Shown here: positions 43,648-52,158 of the stretch, in pieces
Numbering within the stretch: position 1 is the stretch's first letter
How the letters are laid out: each line of letters begins with the position of its first letter
Assembly (NCBI RefSeq): GCF_001854765.1
Contig: NZ_LJJE01000036.1
Location: 186,001 to 250,000, forward strand
Origin: Vibrio sonorensis
GTDB taxonomy: Bacteria; Pseudomonadota; Gammaproteobacteria; Enterobacterales; Vibrionaceae
Length of the DNA stretch: 64,000 bases
Direction of reading: 5' to 3'
Translations under genes and position numbers: made by a program
Notes under the pieces: model-generated
Told to the model about the DNA's origin: nothing
Seen by the model: the letters and a program-made list of their open reading frames with translations, nothing else
The model's database searches: none

Positions 43648-44525
43648 GTAAACGTATATTTGACTACACGGCAGAAGATTTTGCCAAAGCAGACCGCAAA
43701 CAGATTGTGAACAGCATTGCGCAGTCTGAGGGTCGAGTGATGATGGTAGAAAATGTGGTGGCGATTACTCCTCCTATCGATGACATCTCGGGTGCGGAAC
43801 TGGCGGCGGCGTTTGGTGCTGACTTGATCACATTAAACTGTTTGGATGTGTTTGATCCCAAGATTAAGTTACTGAGTACTAATCCTGATGAAACTTTGTC
43901 AGTTAAACAAATCAAGCAATACACAGGTCGTCTCGTTGGTTGTAACTTAGAGCCCGTGCCTGAAAACGTCCAGAATGTGGCAAAAGGCAGATGTGTAAGC
44001 AAGGAGTCGATTGAACAGGCGATAGCCATCGGTCTTGATTACATCATGTTGACTGGTAATCCGGGAAACTGTGTTTCCCAAGAAACAATTCTTGATGCAA
44101 TTCGATTGGTTAGGGATGTCTCTGAAGAGATTATTATTGTCGCAGGGAAAATGCACGCAGGCGGTGTGGGCAACGACTATAACTTGTCTATCGTTCCAGA
44201 GTTTGCCAATGCGGGTGCTGACATTATGATGTTCCCGGCCCCGTTCACTACGCCGGGAGTTTCCCCGCAGTTGTCAGCGCAAATGATGACGGCAGTTCAC
44301 GAGGCGGGAATGTTAGGTATGCTGGCCATTGGTACTTCGCAGGAAGGAGCGACCGAAAGCTACATTGAACAGGTTGCAATTCATGCCAAAGCTTCTGGTG
44401 CAGATATTGTGCATATTGGAGATGCAGGGTATAGCGGTATCGCCTTACCTGAAAACATTATGAGACTGGGTATCACTCTGCGAGGAAGAAGACACCAGTA
44501 TAAGAGAATGGCTAACCGCAGATAG
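43644..44525 (+). CDS. DUF7916-like TIM-barrel protein of the PTS operon
   Basis: A 293-residue soluble protein (GTG start overlapping the IIA stop). Alternating strands and glycine-ended loops such as VENVVAITPPIDDISGAELAAAFGAD, YIMLTGNPGN, IIIVAGKMHAGGVGND, ADIMMFPAPFTTPGVS and ADIVHIGDAGYSGIALPENI suggest a (beta/alpha)8 barrel. Databases often label such proteins loosely as haloacid-dehalogenase-like; no HAD motif is present here. From memory it fits DUF7916, found next to lactose-type PTS genes. It may process the phosphorylated disaccharide, but no glycosidase signature is visible. Confidence 0.7.
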   Translation: MSKRIFDYTAEDFAKADRKQIVNSIAQSEGRVMMVENVVAITPPIDDISGAELAAAFGADLITLNCLDVFDPKIKLLSTNPDETLSVKQIKQYTGRLVGCNLEPVPENVQNVAKGRCVSKESIEQAIAIGLDYIMLTGNPGNCVSQETILDAIRLVRDVSEEIIIVAGKMHAGGVGNDYNLSIVPEFANAGADIMMFPAPFTTPGVSPQLSAQMMTAVHEAGMLGMLAIGTSQEGATESYIEQVAIHAKASGADIVHIGDAGYSGIALPENIMRLGITLRGRRHQYKRMANRR

Positions 44526-44565
44526 TGTTAATCCTTATGCTCCCCCTATATGAGCATTTTGGTTT

Positions 44566-44595
44566 GCCGGTGAACGAGTTTCACCGGCTTTTTTT
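44566..44595 (+). terminator. Rho-independent terminator of the PTS operon
   Basis: GCCGGTGAA (44566-44574) and TTCACCGGC (44580-44588) form a 9-bp stem with a five-base loop followed by seven T residues. Confidence 0.93.
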
Positions 44596-45038
44596 GCCTT
44601 GAAGGGGACAAACTCATCAATGTCTAAAACCACCTCTCTGTTTCAACTCTCCGGCAGTATCTTGGCGTTTGTTCGCTGATGAACTCAATTTTCCCAACGC
44701 TATTCTGTCAGTGATTTATACACGGTTTTTCTTTATATCTTGTGGATAACTCATGTGTAAGTCGATTAATTTGCGCTTGGAATTAAATTGAAAAAGCGTT
44801 CCATAAGTGTGGCGTTCCGTTTAGGTTTAACAAAGGTTTTTAGCGAAGTTAGGTAATTCAACAGGTTTGAGGGGAGCGAACATTCACTCCAATAAGATTG
44901 GTCTTGTGTATAACTTAATCTAACAGGCTGTTTTTACGAAGTGGTTATAATTTGCTCGTTTTTGTCGAGTGTCACAATATTGCCATGTGTTTTGGCTAAC
45001 ATTTTACAAGCCAAACCCACCACTTCTAGCTGGGTAAT
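44596..45038. other. Intergenic region between PTS terminator and NAT gene
   Basis: About 440 bases between two convergent units. I find no credible coding sequence, RNA hairpin of note or repeat in it. It could hold decayed sequence. Confidence 0.3.
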
Positions 45039-45839
45039 CTAATTGGCCGATTTGTCTTCTGGCAAACTCAACGGTTGTGTTAGTTCGATGCCGAAGACAG
45101 ACTCAATCTCTTTGACATAATCGGTGTCGTTGTTTGGTCGCCATTGAGAGATAATGCCTTTAGTGCTCTTTTTAAAAGTACCGTTGAGAAGAGTAATGAT
45201 ACCATCCTCAATGGGCAGTGCGGCGACATGGGATTGGGTGAAGGCGGAGTCGGGGTGGGTCGAGGTGAAGTGGTTACCATATTGAATATCTCCTTCGCAC
45301 ACATGGGAGAAGTCCAAACTGTAGAGGTCAATCCAACTCTCTTCTTGTTTGATCTGTAGCATAGTGCCAAAGTTGTCCACTTCAACAAAGCGATAGGTTT
45401 GAATGTCAGTGGATAGCGCTTTGTTGTACTCTAGTGGCAACGGCGCTCTTGGTGTTTGTGAACCAAAGCCCGCATCGACTATCCATTGCTGTTTACCCAT
45501 GGATACCTGTGTCACTTGATGGCTTCTGCCTGATGGAGGCGTTGATAGGTGGACTCGTGCTAACTGAGGACGTGCAGTAAAGCCTAAAGCGTTGAGAACA
45601 TTAAGCAATAGGCCATTAACCTCAAAACAGTACCCGCCACGGCGCAGATTGACCAGTTTGTTAAATACGCTGGTAGGGCAAAGTTCTACGCTTCCCTTTT
45701 GAATCACATCAAAGTTCTCAAACGGAATGCTTCTGTGCTGTGCTCGATGCGAAGCAAAGAGAAAATCAGTGGATATGGTTGGCTTTTGTTTTAGTCCAAT
45801 ACGCGTATAGTACTGTGATAGATCCTTCTCACTTATCAT
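45039..45839 (-). CDS. Arylamine N-acetyltransferase
   Basis: A 266-residue NAT enzyme starting at MISEKDLSQYYTRIGL, with GGAGAG about nine bases upstream; the upstream ATG at 45872 is less well placed. The catalytic cysteine is in RRGGYCFEVNGLLL, the His in the GRSHQVTQV segment and the Asp in WIVDAGFGSQTPRAPLPL, giving the Cys-His-Asp triad. It transfers acetyl from acetyl-CoA to arylamines or hydrazines, or takes part in secondary metabolism; native substrate unknown. Confidence 0.88.
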   Translation of the reverse strand: MISEKDLSQYYTRIGLKQKPTISTDFLFASHRAQHRSIPFENFDVIQKGSVELCPTSVFNKLVNLRRGGYCFEVNGLLLNVLNALGFTARPQLARVHLSTPPSGRSHQVTQVSMGKQQWIVDAGFGSQTPRAPLPLEYNKALSTDIQTYRFVEVDNFGTMLQIKQEESWIDLYSLDFSHVCEGDIQYGNHFTSTHPDSAFTQSHVAALPIEDGIITLLNGTFKKSTKGIISQWRPNNDTDYVKEIESVFGIELTQPLSLPEDKSAN

Positions 45840-45957
45840 CTTGCTTTCTCTCCCTGCTGACAAGTCACACACTACCTAATCCTAAGCGTATTGCCAACCT
45901 GTGAAAAGGAGAGGCATCGGTATGCAGGGTTTGGTAGATAAGGGAATGAAGTCTAGC

Positions 45958-46005
45958 GATAACTAAACCTTGAGATAACTAAGCCTAGTGATAACTAGGC
46001 CGTTA
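45958..46005. repeat. Three degenerate 16-bp tandem repeats
   Basis: GATAACTAAACCTTGA, GATAACTAAGCCTAGT and GATAACTAGGCCGTTA follow one another directly. The last two copies also fold as GCCTAGT-GATA-ACTAGGC (45983-46000), a 7-bp hairpin just after the serine hydrolase gene on the minus strand. Confidence 0.7.
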
Positions 46006-46034
46006 CCGCTGTAGATTGGTAATAAGTGAAGCGT

Positions 46035-47291
46035 TTAATATCCCGTACTTTCTAGTTGCCCGAGGGTGGCGTCCATTCGATTGTTACGCCCTTCCAACTT
46101 GCGATAAATTTTTGCCAGCAAACTGGGCTCTTCGCCAGACTTTGACGCGTGTTGTTTGTTGAGAGCGAGCTTTACCTCCGGAACATCTAAGATCAAACCC
46201 ATCAAGTCTTTGCTCAGTGGCGTAATTGGGGTGTGGGTTCCGTTGATTGTGATGGCGACAGATAGTGATTTCTCTGGAAAATAGACTAACAGGGAGTAGT
46301 AACCTTCAATCCATCCGGTGTAGCCAAACCCTTGTTGGTTGTAAAAGTGCATCTCTTGTACACCCGAATGCGGGAGGGATGCTTTGGGTTTTAATAAATT
46401 GAGTGACGTTGTTGTGATAAGTTCTTGGTTGAATAGAGCTTCTATAAAACGATTGAGCTCTTTTGGCGTGGAAACTAACGCGCCAGCGCCACCGATACTG
46501 CTGGCAGCCCAAGGGGTTACTGAGTGCCAATCACTGTCAGCGTAGTAATAGGATTGCGAGTTTACCTCACATTGCTCCCATTTGTTGCAGAACTGGGTGT
46601 TGGTTAGGCGCAAGGGTGCTGCGATCTGATTGGTGATGAGTGCGTCTAGAGGTTGGTCTGTTACCCACTCTAGAATATAGCCAAGTAGTAAATAGTTAGT
46701 ATTGGAGTACTCGTACTGGGTACCGGGATCAAATACTGGTTTGTACTTGGCGATTCGGCTAATCATCTCTGAATGACTTTGCGGCTCGAAGTAGTATTCC
46801 GAAAAATCTTTACTTTGGATGTGATTAAACAGACCGCTTGAGTGGGTGATCAGGTGGTTGATGGTTATGTTTCTAGCGTTGGGTATGCTTGGAAAAAAAT
46901 CGCTAATTGGTCGATTTAGGCTCAGTTTACCTTGTTCTACCAACTGCATTGTTGCCGTTGCGATAAACAACTTTGTAACAGAACCTACTTTGTAGCGCGT
47001 TTCACTGTCAGGAGATTTAGGCAGGTTACCAACGATAAGTGGGATGTGATCAGCCTGTCCTGAAAAATAGTCAAAAAGCGGTTTACCTCGGTGGTGAACG
47101 GAAATTCCCATCATGGCTTTATGGCGTCTTGCCAACTCATCGATATAGGTCGAGAGCAGTTCTGAGTTGCGAAGTTCTGCCGATGCCAATGCGGTTGGTG
47201 CAGTGAAAAAGAGACCTAAGGGTAGGCAAAATGCCGTCCAGCTAAACTTTTTTACTAAAGCCAAAGTCCTTTTCAACTTACTGATATGCAT
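46035..47291 (-). CDS. Exported serine hydrolase of the class C beta-lactamase/esterase family
   Basis: A 418-residue protein with a signal peptide (CLPLGLFFTAPTALASA). The penicillin-binding fold motifs are SVTK (nucleophile Ser and Lys; segment YKVGSVTKLFIATATMQL), YSN in YEYSNTNYLLLGYILEW, and a late HSG. DGISVHHRGKP-like start (MMGISVHHRGKPLFDYFSGQAD) matches the wider family of AmpC-like esterases and D-aminopeptidases. True AmpC activity is not implied. AGGA precedes the ATG. Periplasmic. Confidence 0.82.
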   Translation of the reverse strand: MHISKLKRTLALVKKFSWTAFCLPLGLFFTAPTALASAELRNSELLSTYIDELARRHKAMMGISVHHRGKPLFDYFSGQADHIPLIVGNLPKSPDSETRYKVGSVTKLFIATATMQLVEQGKLSLNRPISDFFPSIPNARNITINHLITHSSGLFNHIQSKDFSEYYFEPQSHSEMISRIAKYKPVFDPGTQYEYSNTNYLLLGYILEWVTDQPLDALITNQIAAPLRLTNTQFCNKWEQCEVNSQSYYYADSDWHSVTPWAASSIGGAGALVSTPKELNRFIEALFNQELITTTSLNLLKPKASLPHSGVQEMHFYNQQGFGYTGWIEGYYSLLVYFPEKSLSVAITINGTHTPITPLSKDLMGLILDVPEVKLALNKQHASKSGEEPSLLAKIYRKLEGRNNRMDATLGQLESTGY

Positions 47292-47789
47292 GGTTTTTCC
47301 TGTGTAGTTCCTGTAGCACTAAAAACGTGATTAGCTTAGCGCAATCTTACAACACGAAATTAATCCAGATCATAGAAATAATTTAGTGTGATATTGGTTC
47401 AGGCAATTTTATGAAACAAATATGGTTAAAAATTAACCGTTTTTATTGCTATTTAGTTGTTTGTCAAAAGGCAAATTCGAGGCGAGTTAATGATAAATTA
47501 CAAGAGAAGAAAATAAGGTTGGAAAAGGGGTGGTACTACCTGTGCCCTTTTATGACGAGCTAGAGTAAAAACACCAAATTGCAACCGGTTGCTTGGTTAA
47601 AAAGTAGTCAATTTTTCATGAGTGTGACGATTTATATATATGCGACGCATGTCACATTTGAATGAGGTTTGGGTGACGTATTTCGCTAGATTATCTGGGA
47701 TGAGTTTCGCTTTTAGGCCAAATTTCCGCTTTTAATGTGACAGTTGGCAATAAATGATGAATGACTGTTGTGGTGAATATTTAAACAAC
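47292..47789. other. Intergenic region upstream of the serine hydrolase
   Basis: About 500 bases without a credible gene. It contains GCAACCGGTTGC (47581-47592), a LacI-family-type palindrome, and the small palindrome ATGCGACGCAT (47640-47650). The promoter of the serine hydrolase should lie near its low-coordinate end. Confidence 0.35.
47581..47592. promoter_or_regulatory. Possible orphan LacI-family operator
   Basis: GCAACCGGTTGC is a perfect 12-bp palindrome sharing the AACCGGTT core of the PTS operator at 41559-41572. It lies 290 bases upstream of the serine hydrolase start, far for a direct operator. Confidence 0.4.
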
Positions 47790-48703
47790 TTATAGAGAGG
47801 CGTAGGGAGCGGTTTGCAGTGATTTCCACTCTAAAACATGTTGGATAAATACTTGGATTCTTGCAGGCATCATATCTCTGTCTCTGTATAGGAGTTTTAT
47901 TGGGCGGGCCTGTCCTAACCATTCTGGCAGTACCGAAACTAGGCCAGAATTTGCATGGCTAGGGTTGTTAAAGTAGTAGGGTGGCATCCAACCAATTCCC
48001 ATTCCGTAAGAGACCGCTTCTCTCACTACCAGAACGTCATTTGATTCAAATAGATATGGGCCTTGAATGGTATATTTCTCTCCAGAACTTTGCTCGGTCA
48101 TCGACCAGTTCTTTAAACTGCTGACGGATACGAGTTTGTGGCGATCTAACTCGGATGGATGACGAATATCTCCGTATTGGTCTAGATAAGATTGATGGGC
48201 AACCAGCCCATAAGGACTGCTCCAAAGGTTTCTAGCAACCCAATCCTGAGCAAGCTCATCGCCTACTCGAAATGCGATATCAACTTGTGCATCGACGAGA
48301 TCTACTTTTTCATTTTGTAGCTGTACATCTAAGGTAATGTTGGGAAACTTTGCGGCAAAGCTGAACAAACACTCTTTGAGCCAAGCTTGTGTCATATTGA
48401 TTGGAGCAGTGATGGTTATTCGTCCTTCCAGTTCACTTTGGTCTTGACCAAGACGGTTAGTCGCGTTGGTGAGACCTAAAATAAAAGGCTGGCAAGTGGT
48501 TAGGTACTCTTGCCTGATTTGGTTAAAACGAACTGGTGGGAGTTCCTCTCAACCAAACGAGTGTTGAGTCGGTGTTCTAGATTCTTGAGTTTACGGCTTA
48601 GCGTCGCCAGGGGAATATTGAGTTTGCTGGAGGCTTCGGTCAATGAGCGAAATTTCGAGAGGCGGACAAATAGAGCCAGCTCGTCAAAAGATATATCTTC
48701 CAT
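47790..48703 (-). CDS. LysR-family regulator, interrupted by a one-base frameshift
   Basis: The N-terminal winged helix (MEDISFDELALFVRLSKFRS, LNIPLATLSRKLKNLEHRL) ends at a stop, while the effector domain continues in another frame from QEYLTTCQPFILGLTNATNRL onward (SELEGRITITAPINMTQAWL). One lost base at about 48512-48515, within a Gly codon after TKSG, explains the break; the restored protein has 304 residues. It is divergent from the EamA transporter gene 90 bases away, the usual sign of a regulator and its target. A base-calling undercall is likelier than decay. Confidence 0.8.
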
Positions 48704-48793
48704 TTTTGATATTTACCCTCTCATTTTAATCTGTAGATTGATGATTATGAAAACTATATCTTGCTTGTGCAATAAAAATGTTTTGGAGGGGAT

Positions 48794-49687
48794 ATGGCTT
48801 TCATTTGGCTTGGTGCGATTGCTGCGGTGTTTTTCTGGGGGAGTAATTTCCATGCAATAGCAGCGCTTAGTGATGATATAGGACCTATGACGATGACATG
48901 GGTTCGCTTTAGTCTTGCCGCTTTACTTATTGCTCCTTACGCCTTTTATCAAACCCGTAAAAATCTCAGTCTGTCACTGTCTCAATGGGTAAGAATAGGG
49001 GTTCTAGCCCTGTTTGGCGTCGTGATTCAAAATGTCGCAATGTTTATTTCACTAAGGTATACCACTCCTATCAATGGAGCAATTGTTATGGCGAATATGC
49101 CTCTGGTGTGCATATTGCTCAGTGTACTGCTGCTGAAAAGCTCGGTTTACAAACATCAGCTAATGGGAGTGGGTACAAGCTTTTTTGGTGTTTTATTGGT
49201 TCTAACGGGTGGGAAATTTGATCTACTGTCAGTGAATATAGGTGATATTGGTATGTTCATTGCTCTGTCGGGCGGTGCTGTATATACAGTGATGGTGGGA
49301 AAGTGGACACGGGGTATTCCTGTTTTTGTGACAGTCGGTCTAACACTGGCCATAGGCAGTGTGATGATATTGGTGCTCGCTTTAACAATGGAACAACCAA
49401 TACAGGGGATGAGATCGTTGACGACTTTTGATTGGGTGTTGCTCGCTTATATGGGGTTATTCGGTACACTGCTGGCCTACATTTTTTGGATTAAAGCTAC
49501 TCAGGTACTCGGTTCAAAAGAGACTTCATCGACAACCAACTTGATTCCTGTTTTTACTCTGCTTATTGCTATTGTTCTGGGGCAAAGCGTGGAAGTCGAA
49601 CAGTGGTGCGGAATCGTGTTAGTGATCAGTGGTGTTTATTACGCGAATCACGCCAAAAATAAGCAACAAACAGTTTTGGAGCAATAA
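48794..49687 (+). CDS. EamA/DMT-family transporter
   Basis: A 297-residue protein with ten predicted membrane helices in two EamA repeats (FIWLGAIAAVFFWGSNFHAIAA and the second starting DIGMFIALSGGAVYTVMVGKW). WVRFSLAALLIAPYA and AYIFWIKATQVLGSKETSSTTNLIPVFTLLIA match drug/metabolite exporters. GGAGGGG precedes the ATG. It is divergent from the lysR gene, which probably controls it. Substrate unknown, commonly amino acids or small metabolites. Confidence 0.87.
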   Translation: MAFIWLGAIAAVFFWGSNFHAIAALSDDIGPMTMTWVRFSLAALLIAPYAFYQTRKNLSLSLSQWVRIGVLALFGVVIQNVAMFISLRYTTPINGAIVMANMPLVCILLSVLLLKSSVYKHQLMGVGTSFFGVLLVLTGGKFDLLSVNIGDIGMFIALSGGAVYTVMVGKWTRGIPVFVTVGLTLAIGSVMILVLALTMEQPIQGMRSLTTFDWVLLAYMGLFGTLLAYIFWIKATQVLGSKETSSTTNLIPVFTLLIAIVLGQSVEVEQWCGIVLVISGVYYANHAKNKQQTVLEQ

Positions 49688-49785
49688 CACATTTTCAAAT
49701 AGTCTTGATTGTTGAACATATAGTGTTCAGTTGGATGCACATCTAATGTAAAATTGCCCGATGTTCACCAAGGATGGATTTTTGC

Positions 49786-50634
49786 ATGAGAAAGCTAAGG
49801 CTATATTTGCTCACTATCTGTTTCTCTTCGTCTGTTGCTGCTTCTGAACTCCATCAGCGGTTGGCGGAGATTGAGTCTCGGGTTGAGGGTAGGATAGGTA
49901 TCGCATTTGTTGACTCGGCAACGGGGTTTCGCTGGAGCTACCGCGGGAATGAGACTTTTCCTGTTCTGAGTACTTTCAAGCCGCTTGCTTGTGCTAAGTT
50001 GCTTCATGATATGGATAGTGGGCAGCTCAATCACGATCAAAGTGCGTATATTAAGCGCGATGATATTGTCGAGTGGTCTCCTGTCACTAAAGAACTGACC
50101 AATAGCCAAATCTCTTTAATATCGGCCTGTGAAGCGGCACTGTCGATGAGTGATAACACGGCCACCAACATTGTTCTAAACAATATAGGTGGGCCCGATG
50201 CCTTAAACCAATTCTTGCGCAAGGTTGGTGACAAATCGACTCGGCTGGATGACTTAGAGCCTTTTATCAATCAAGTGAAAGAGAGAGAAAACACCACAAC
50301 GCCAGTCGCTATGACAAATACCATGTCACACTTGTTTTTAGGAGAAGGCCTTTCTGAGGGAGCACAGAAAACAATACTCGGTTGGATGGAACGCAATCGA
50401 GTATCGATGGCACTGTTGCGCTCGGTTTTGCCCTATGGCTGGAGTATCGCCGATCGGTCAGGCTCGGGATCGAAAGGATCGCGCGGTATAACCGCTCTGA
50501 TTTGGAAAGAGACGCGCAAACCGCTAGTAATGAGCATCTATGTAACAGAAACGAACCTCACCCTCTCTGACCGCAATCAGCTAATCGCAGACATCGGCGA
50601 AGTTATCTTTTCAACAATAGACGTTCGCCCGTAA
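49786..50634 (+). CDS. Class A beta-lactamase, CARB (carbenicillinase) type
   Basis: A 282-residue periplasmic enzyme starting at MRKLRLYLLTICFSSSVAAS, with AAGGA about ten bases upstream. All class A motifs are present: STFK (catalytic Ser70 and Lys73), SDN (130-132), LEPFIN with the general base Glu166, and RSG in ADRSGSGSKGSRG, where CARB enzymes have Arg instead of the usual KTG lysine. NEIGGP-like NNIGGPDALNQFLRKVGDKSTRLD and VLPYGWSIADRSGSG resemble vibrio blaCARB. It hydrolyses penicillins including carbenicillin. No integron or transposon signs surround it, so it looks intrinsic. Confidence 0.9.
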   Translation: MRKLRLYLLTICFSSSVAASELHQRLAEIESRVEGRIGIAFVDSATGFRWSYRGNETFPVLSTFKPLACAKLLHDMDSGQLNHDQSAYIKRDDIVEWSPVTKELTNSQISLISACEAALSMSDNTATNIVLNNIGGPDALNQFLRKVGDKSTRLDDLEPFINQVKERENTTTPVAMTNTMSHLFLGEGLSEGAQKTILGWMERNRVSMALLRSVLPYGWSIADRSGSGSKGSRGITALIWKETRKPLVMSIYVTETNLTLSDRNQLIADIGEVIFSTIDVRP

Positions 50635-50651
50635 GCTATGAGAGTTTTGGA

Positions 50652-51098
50652 CTAGTTGTTTTTGATAGCGACGAACTGTCCGGTAAACTCTCCAACGGTT
50701 TGACCGGCACTATAGAGTGTCGAGTTTATCTGGATTCTCGCTTTACCCCTTCTCTCATACAGTTTTAGAAAACGCGACCAGTCATCGGTGCTATTCGCTC
50801 TGGCCACGGCGGTGAAATCATCGAGAATCGGTTTGTCATAGCTCATAGTGTTGCTTTGGATAACTAAGGTTGCTTTCACATCTAAACTATTTAGTCGGGT
50901 ATGTAAAAACGCCCAAGCCGACAAAATGGCGACAGAGCTGGCGCTGCCCCCATACACTGAATCTCGATGGTTGATGTTTACATCTAAAGGAGCACTAATG
51001 GCAAGGAAGTCTTCTCCTATCTCATCAACCTTGGCCGCCATCGATTTTGATTGAGGGATATGTTGGTGAAGATAAGCTTCGAGCTGAGTCTTGTTCAT
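50652..51098 (-). CDS. YiiD C-terminal-like thioesterase (hotdog fold)
   Basis: A 148-residue cytoplasmic protein. INHRDSVYGGSASSVAILSAWAFLHTRL is the long hotdog helix region and ATLVIQSNTMSYDKPILDDFTAVAR the central strands, as in the thioesterase half of YiiD. It probably cleaves an acyl-CoA or acyl-carrier thioester; the acyl group is not predictable. AAGGATG precedes the ATG. It is convergent with the beta-lactamase. Confidence 0.78.
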   Translation of the reverse strand: MNKTQLEAYLHQHIPQSKSMAAKVDEIGEDFLAISAPLDVNINHRDSVYGGSASSVAILSAWAFLHTRLNSLDVKATLVIQSNTMSYDKPILDDFTAVARANSTDDWSRFLKLYERRGKARIQINSTLYSAGQTVGEFTGQFVAIKNN

Positions 51099-51156
51099 TG
51101 CTGTAATTCATCCTTTTAAAAGTGCTCTTGTTTGTAGACTGCTATAGCAGTGTCGA

Positions 51157-51990
51157 TCAATAACTCAGTTTTAACCCAACACCTACATCTTCAACAGGTA
51201 CTATTGCTGCCATCTCAATTTTGTATTTGAGTGCCGTGCAGTGACAAGGATGCATAACCTGAATATCTTGCTTGGCAAAGTAATCCATTGTTCCTGCGAC
51301 CTGTTTTTCATCGGGGTTTAGCAAGTGAAATCCACCCAAAATATCGACAATGCGATCATCGTTACACACCTGTTTCGCATACTCGGTGATATTGCAGATC
51401 CCCGCATGTGAGCAGCCAGTGATAATCACTATGCCTTCTGGTGTTTTGTAGGCGAGCGCCGTGTCATCCTCTACAAAGTCAGGTGAACTGCAACCGCACT
51501 GGTGTTGTTCTCCAACGGGATGCTGTGATTCAAAATCATTTTCTCTTGGAATTTGTCCCAAAAATACTAAGTTGTCGGTTAACCAAACGGGCTCTTTGGT
51601 TAAGTTCACCGCAAAGTGTTTTGCGATTCTGTCTGCGGAAAATATCGAACCTATTTCTATATCGTCATACACTTTGAAGTTAAACGCGTGGGGGTGAGCG
51701 ATAACGGTTGGGCTAGTGTGAGGCAAGCCTTCTTCACGCGCTTCGGTATATTTCTTTATGAGTGGGTGAAAACCACCCGTATGATCGTTGTGTCCATGTG
51801 AAATAGCGACGTAATCAATATCGAGCAGGTCTTCGCCCATTTTGCGGGCGTTATCTATAAAGGTCGAAGAATAACCGAGGTCAAACAGTATTTTTGTATC
51901 TCCATCTTTGATTAGATAGCAAACACCCGGCTCACCTAAATAATATCTGTCTATGATGGTATTGTTGTCGATAAGAATCTGTACTTCCAA
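51157..51990 (-). CDS. Metallo-beta-lactamase-fold hydrolase
   Basis: A 277-residue protein of the MBL superfamily, close to those labelled as 7,8-dihydropteroate synthase-like or PqsE-like hydrolases. The metal-binding motif ISHGHNDHTGG is intact, with further ligands in ITGCSHAGI (His) and DILGGFHLLN and a late HPCHC. CysHis-rich segments (HQCGCSSPD; MHPCHCTALK) are distinctive. The start is TTG 51990 with GGGAAG close upstream; uncertain. Probably not a beta-lactamase; substrate unknown. Confidence 0.8.
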   Translation of the reverse strand: MEVQILIDNNTIIDRYYLGEPGVCYLIKDGDTKILFDLGYSSTFIDNARKMGEDLLDIDYVAISHGHNDHTGGFHPLIKKYTEAREEGLPHTSPTVIAHPHAFNFKVYDDIEIGSIFSADRIAKHFAVNLTKEPVWLTDNLVFLGQIPRENDFESQHPVGEQHQCGCSSPDFVEDDTALAYKTPEGIVIITGCSHAGICNITEYAKQVCNDDRIVDILGGFHLLNPDEKQVAGTMDYFAKQDIQVMHPCHCTALKYKIEMAAIVPVEDVGVGLKLSY

Positions 51991-52092
51991 GCTTCCCTAC
52001 TCCATGTGCTTGACTAAAACTGTTATCAATATACACAATAACGCCCTCTTAAACAGTAAAATTAGCAGCCCAAGAGACCGTTGTACTTAGAT

Positions 52093-52133
52093 AAAAAAGG
52101 CTTCCCCAAATTTTATAGAGTGGAGAAGCCTTT
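52093..52133 (-). terminator. Terminator of the large lipoprotein gene
   Basis: AAAGGCTTC (52096-52104) and GAAGCCTTT (52125-52133) pair, and the minus-strand transcript then runs into TTTTTT. It lies 26 bases beyond the stop codon. Confidence 0.85.
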
Positions 52134-52158
52134 GACTACTGAGTGTGACTTGGCAAAA

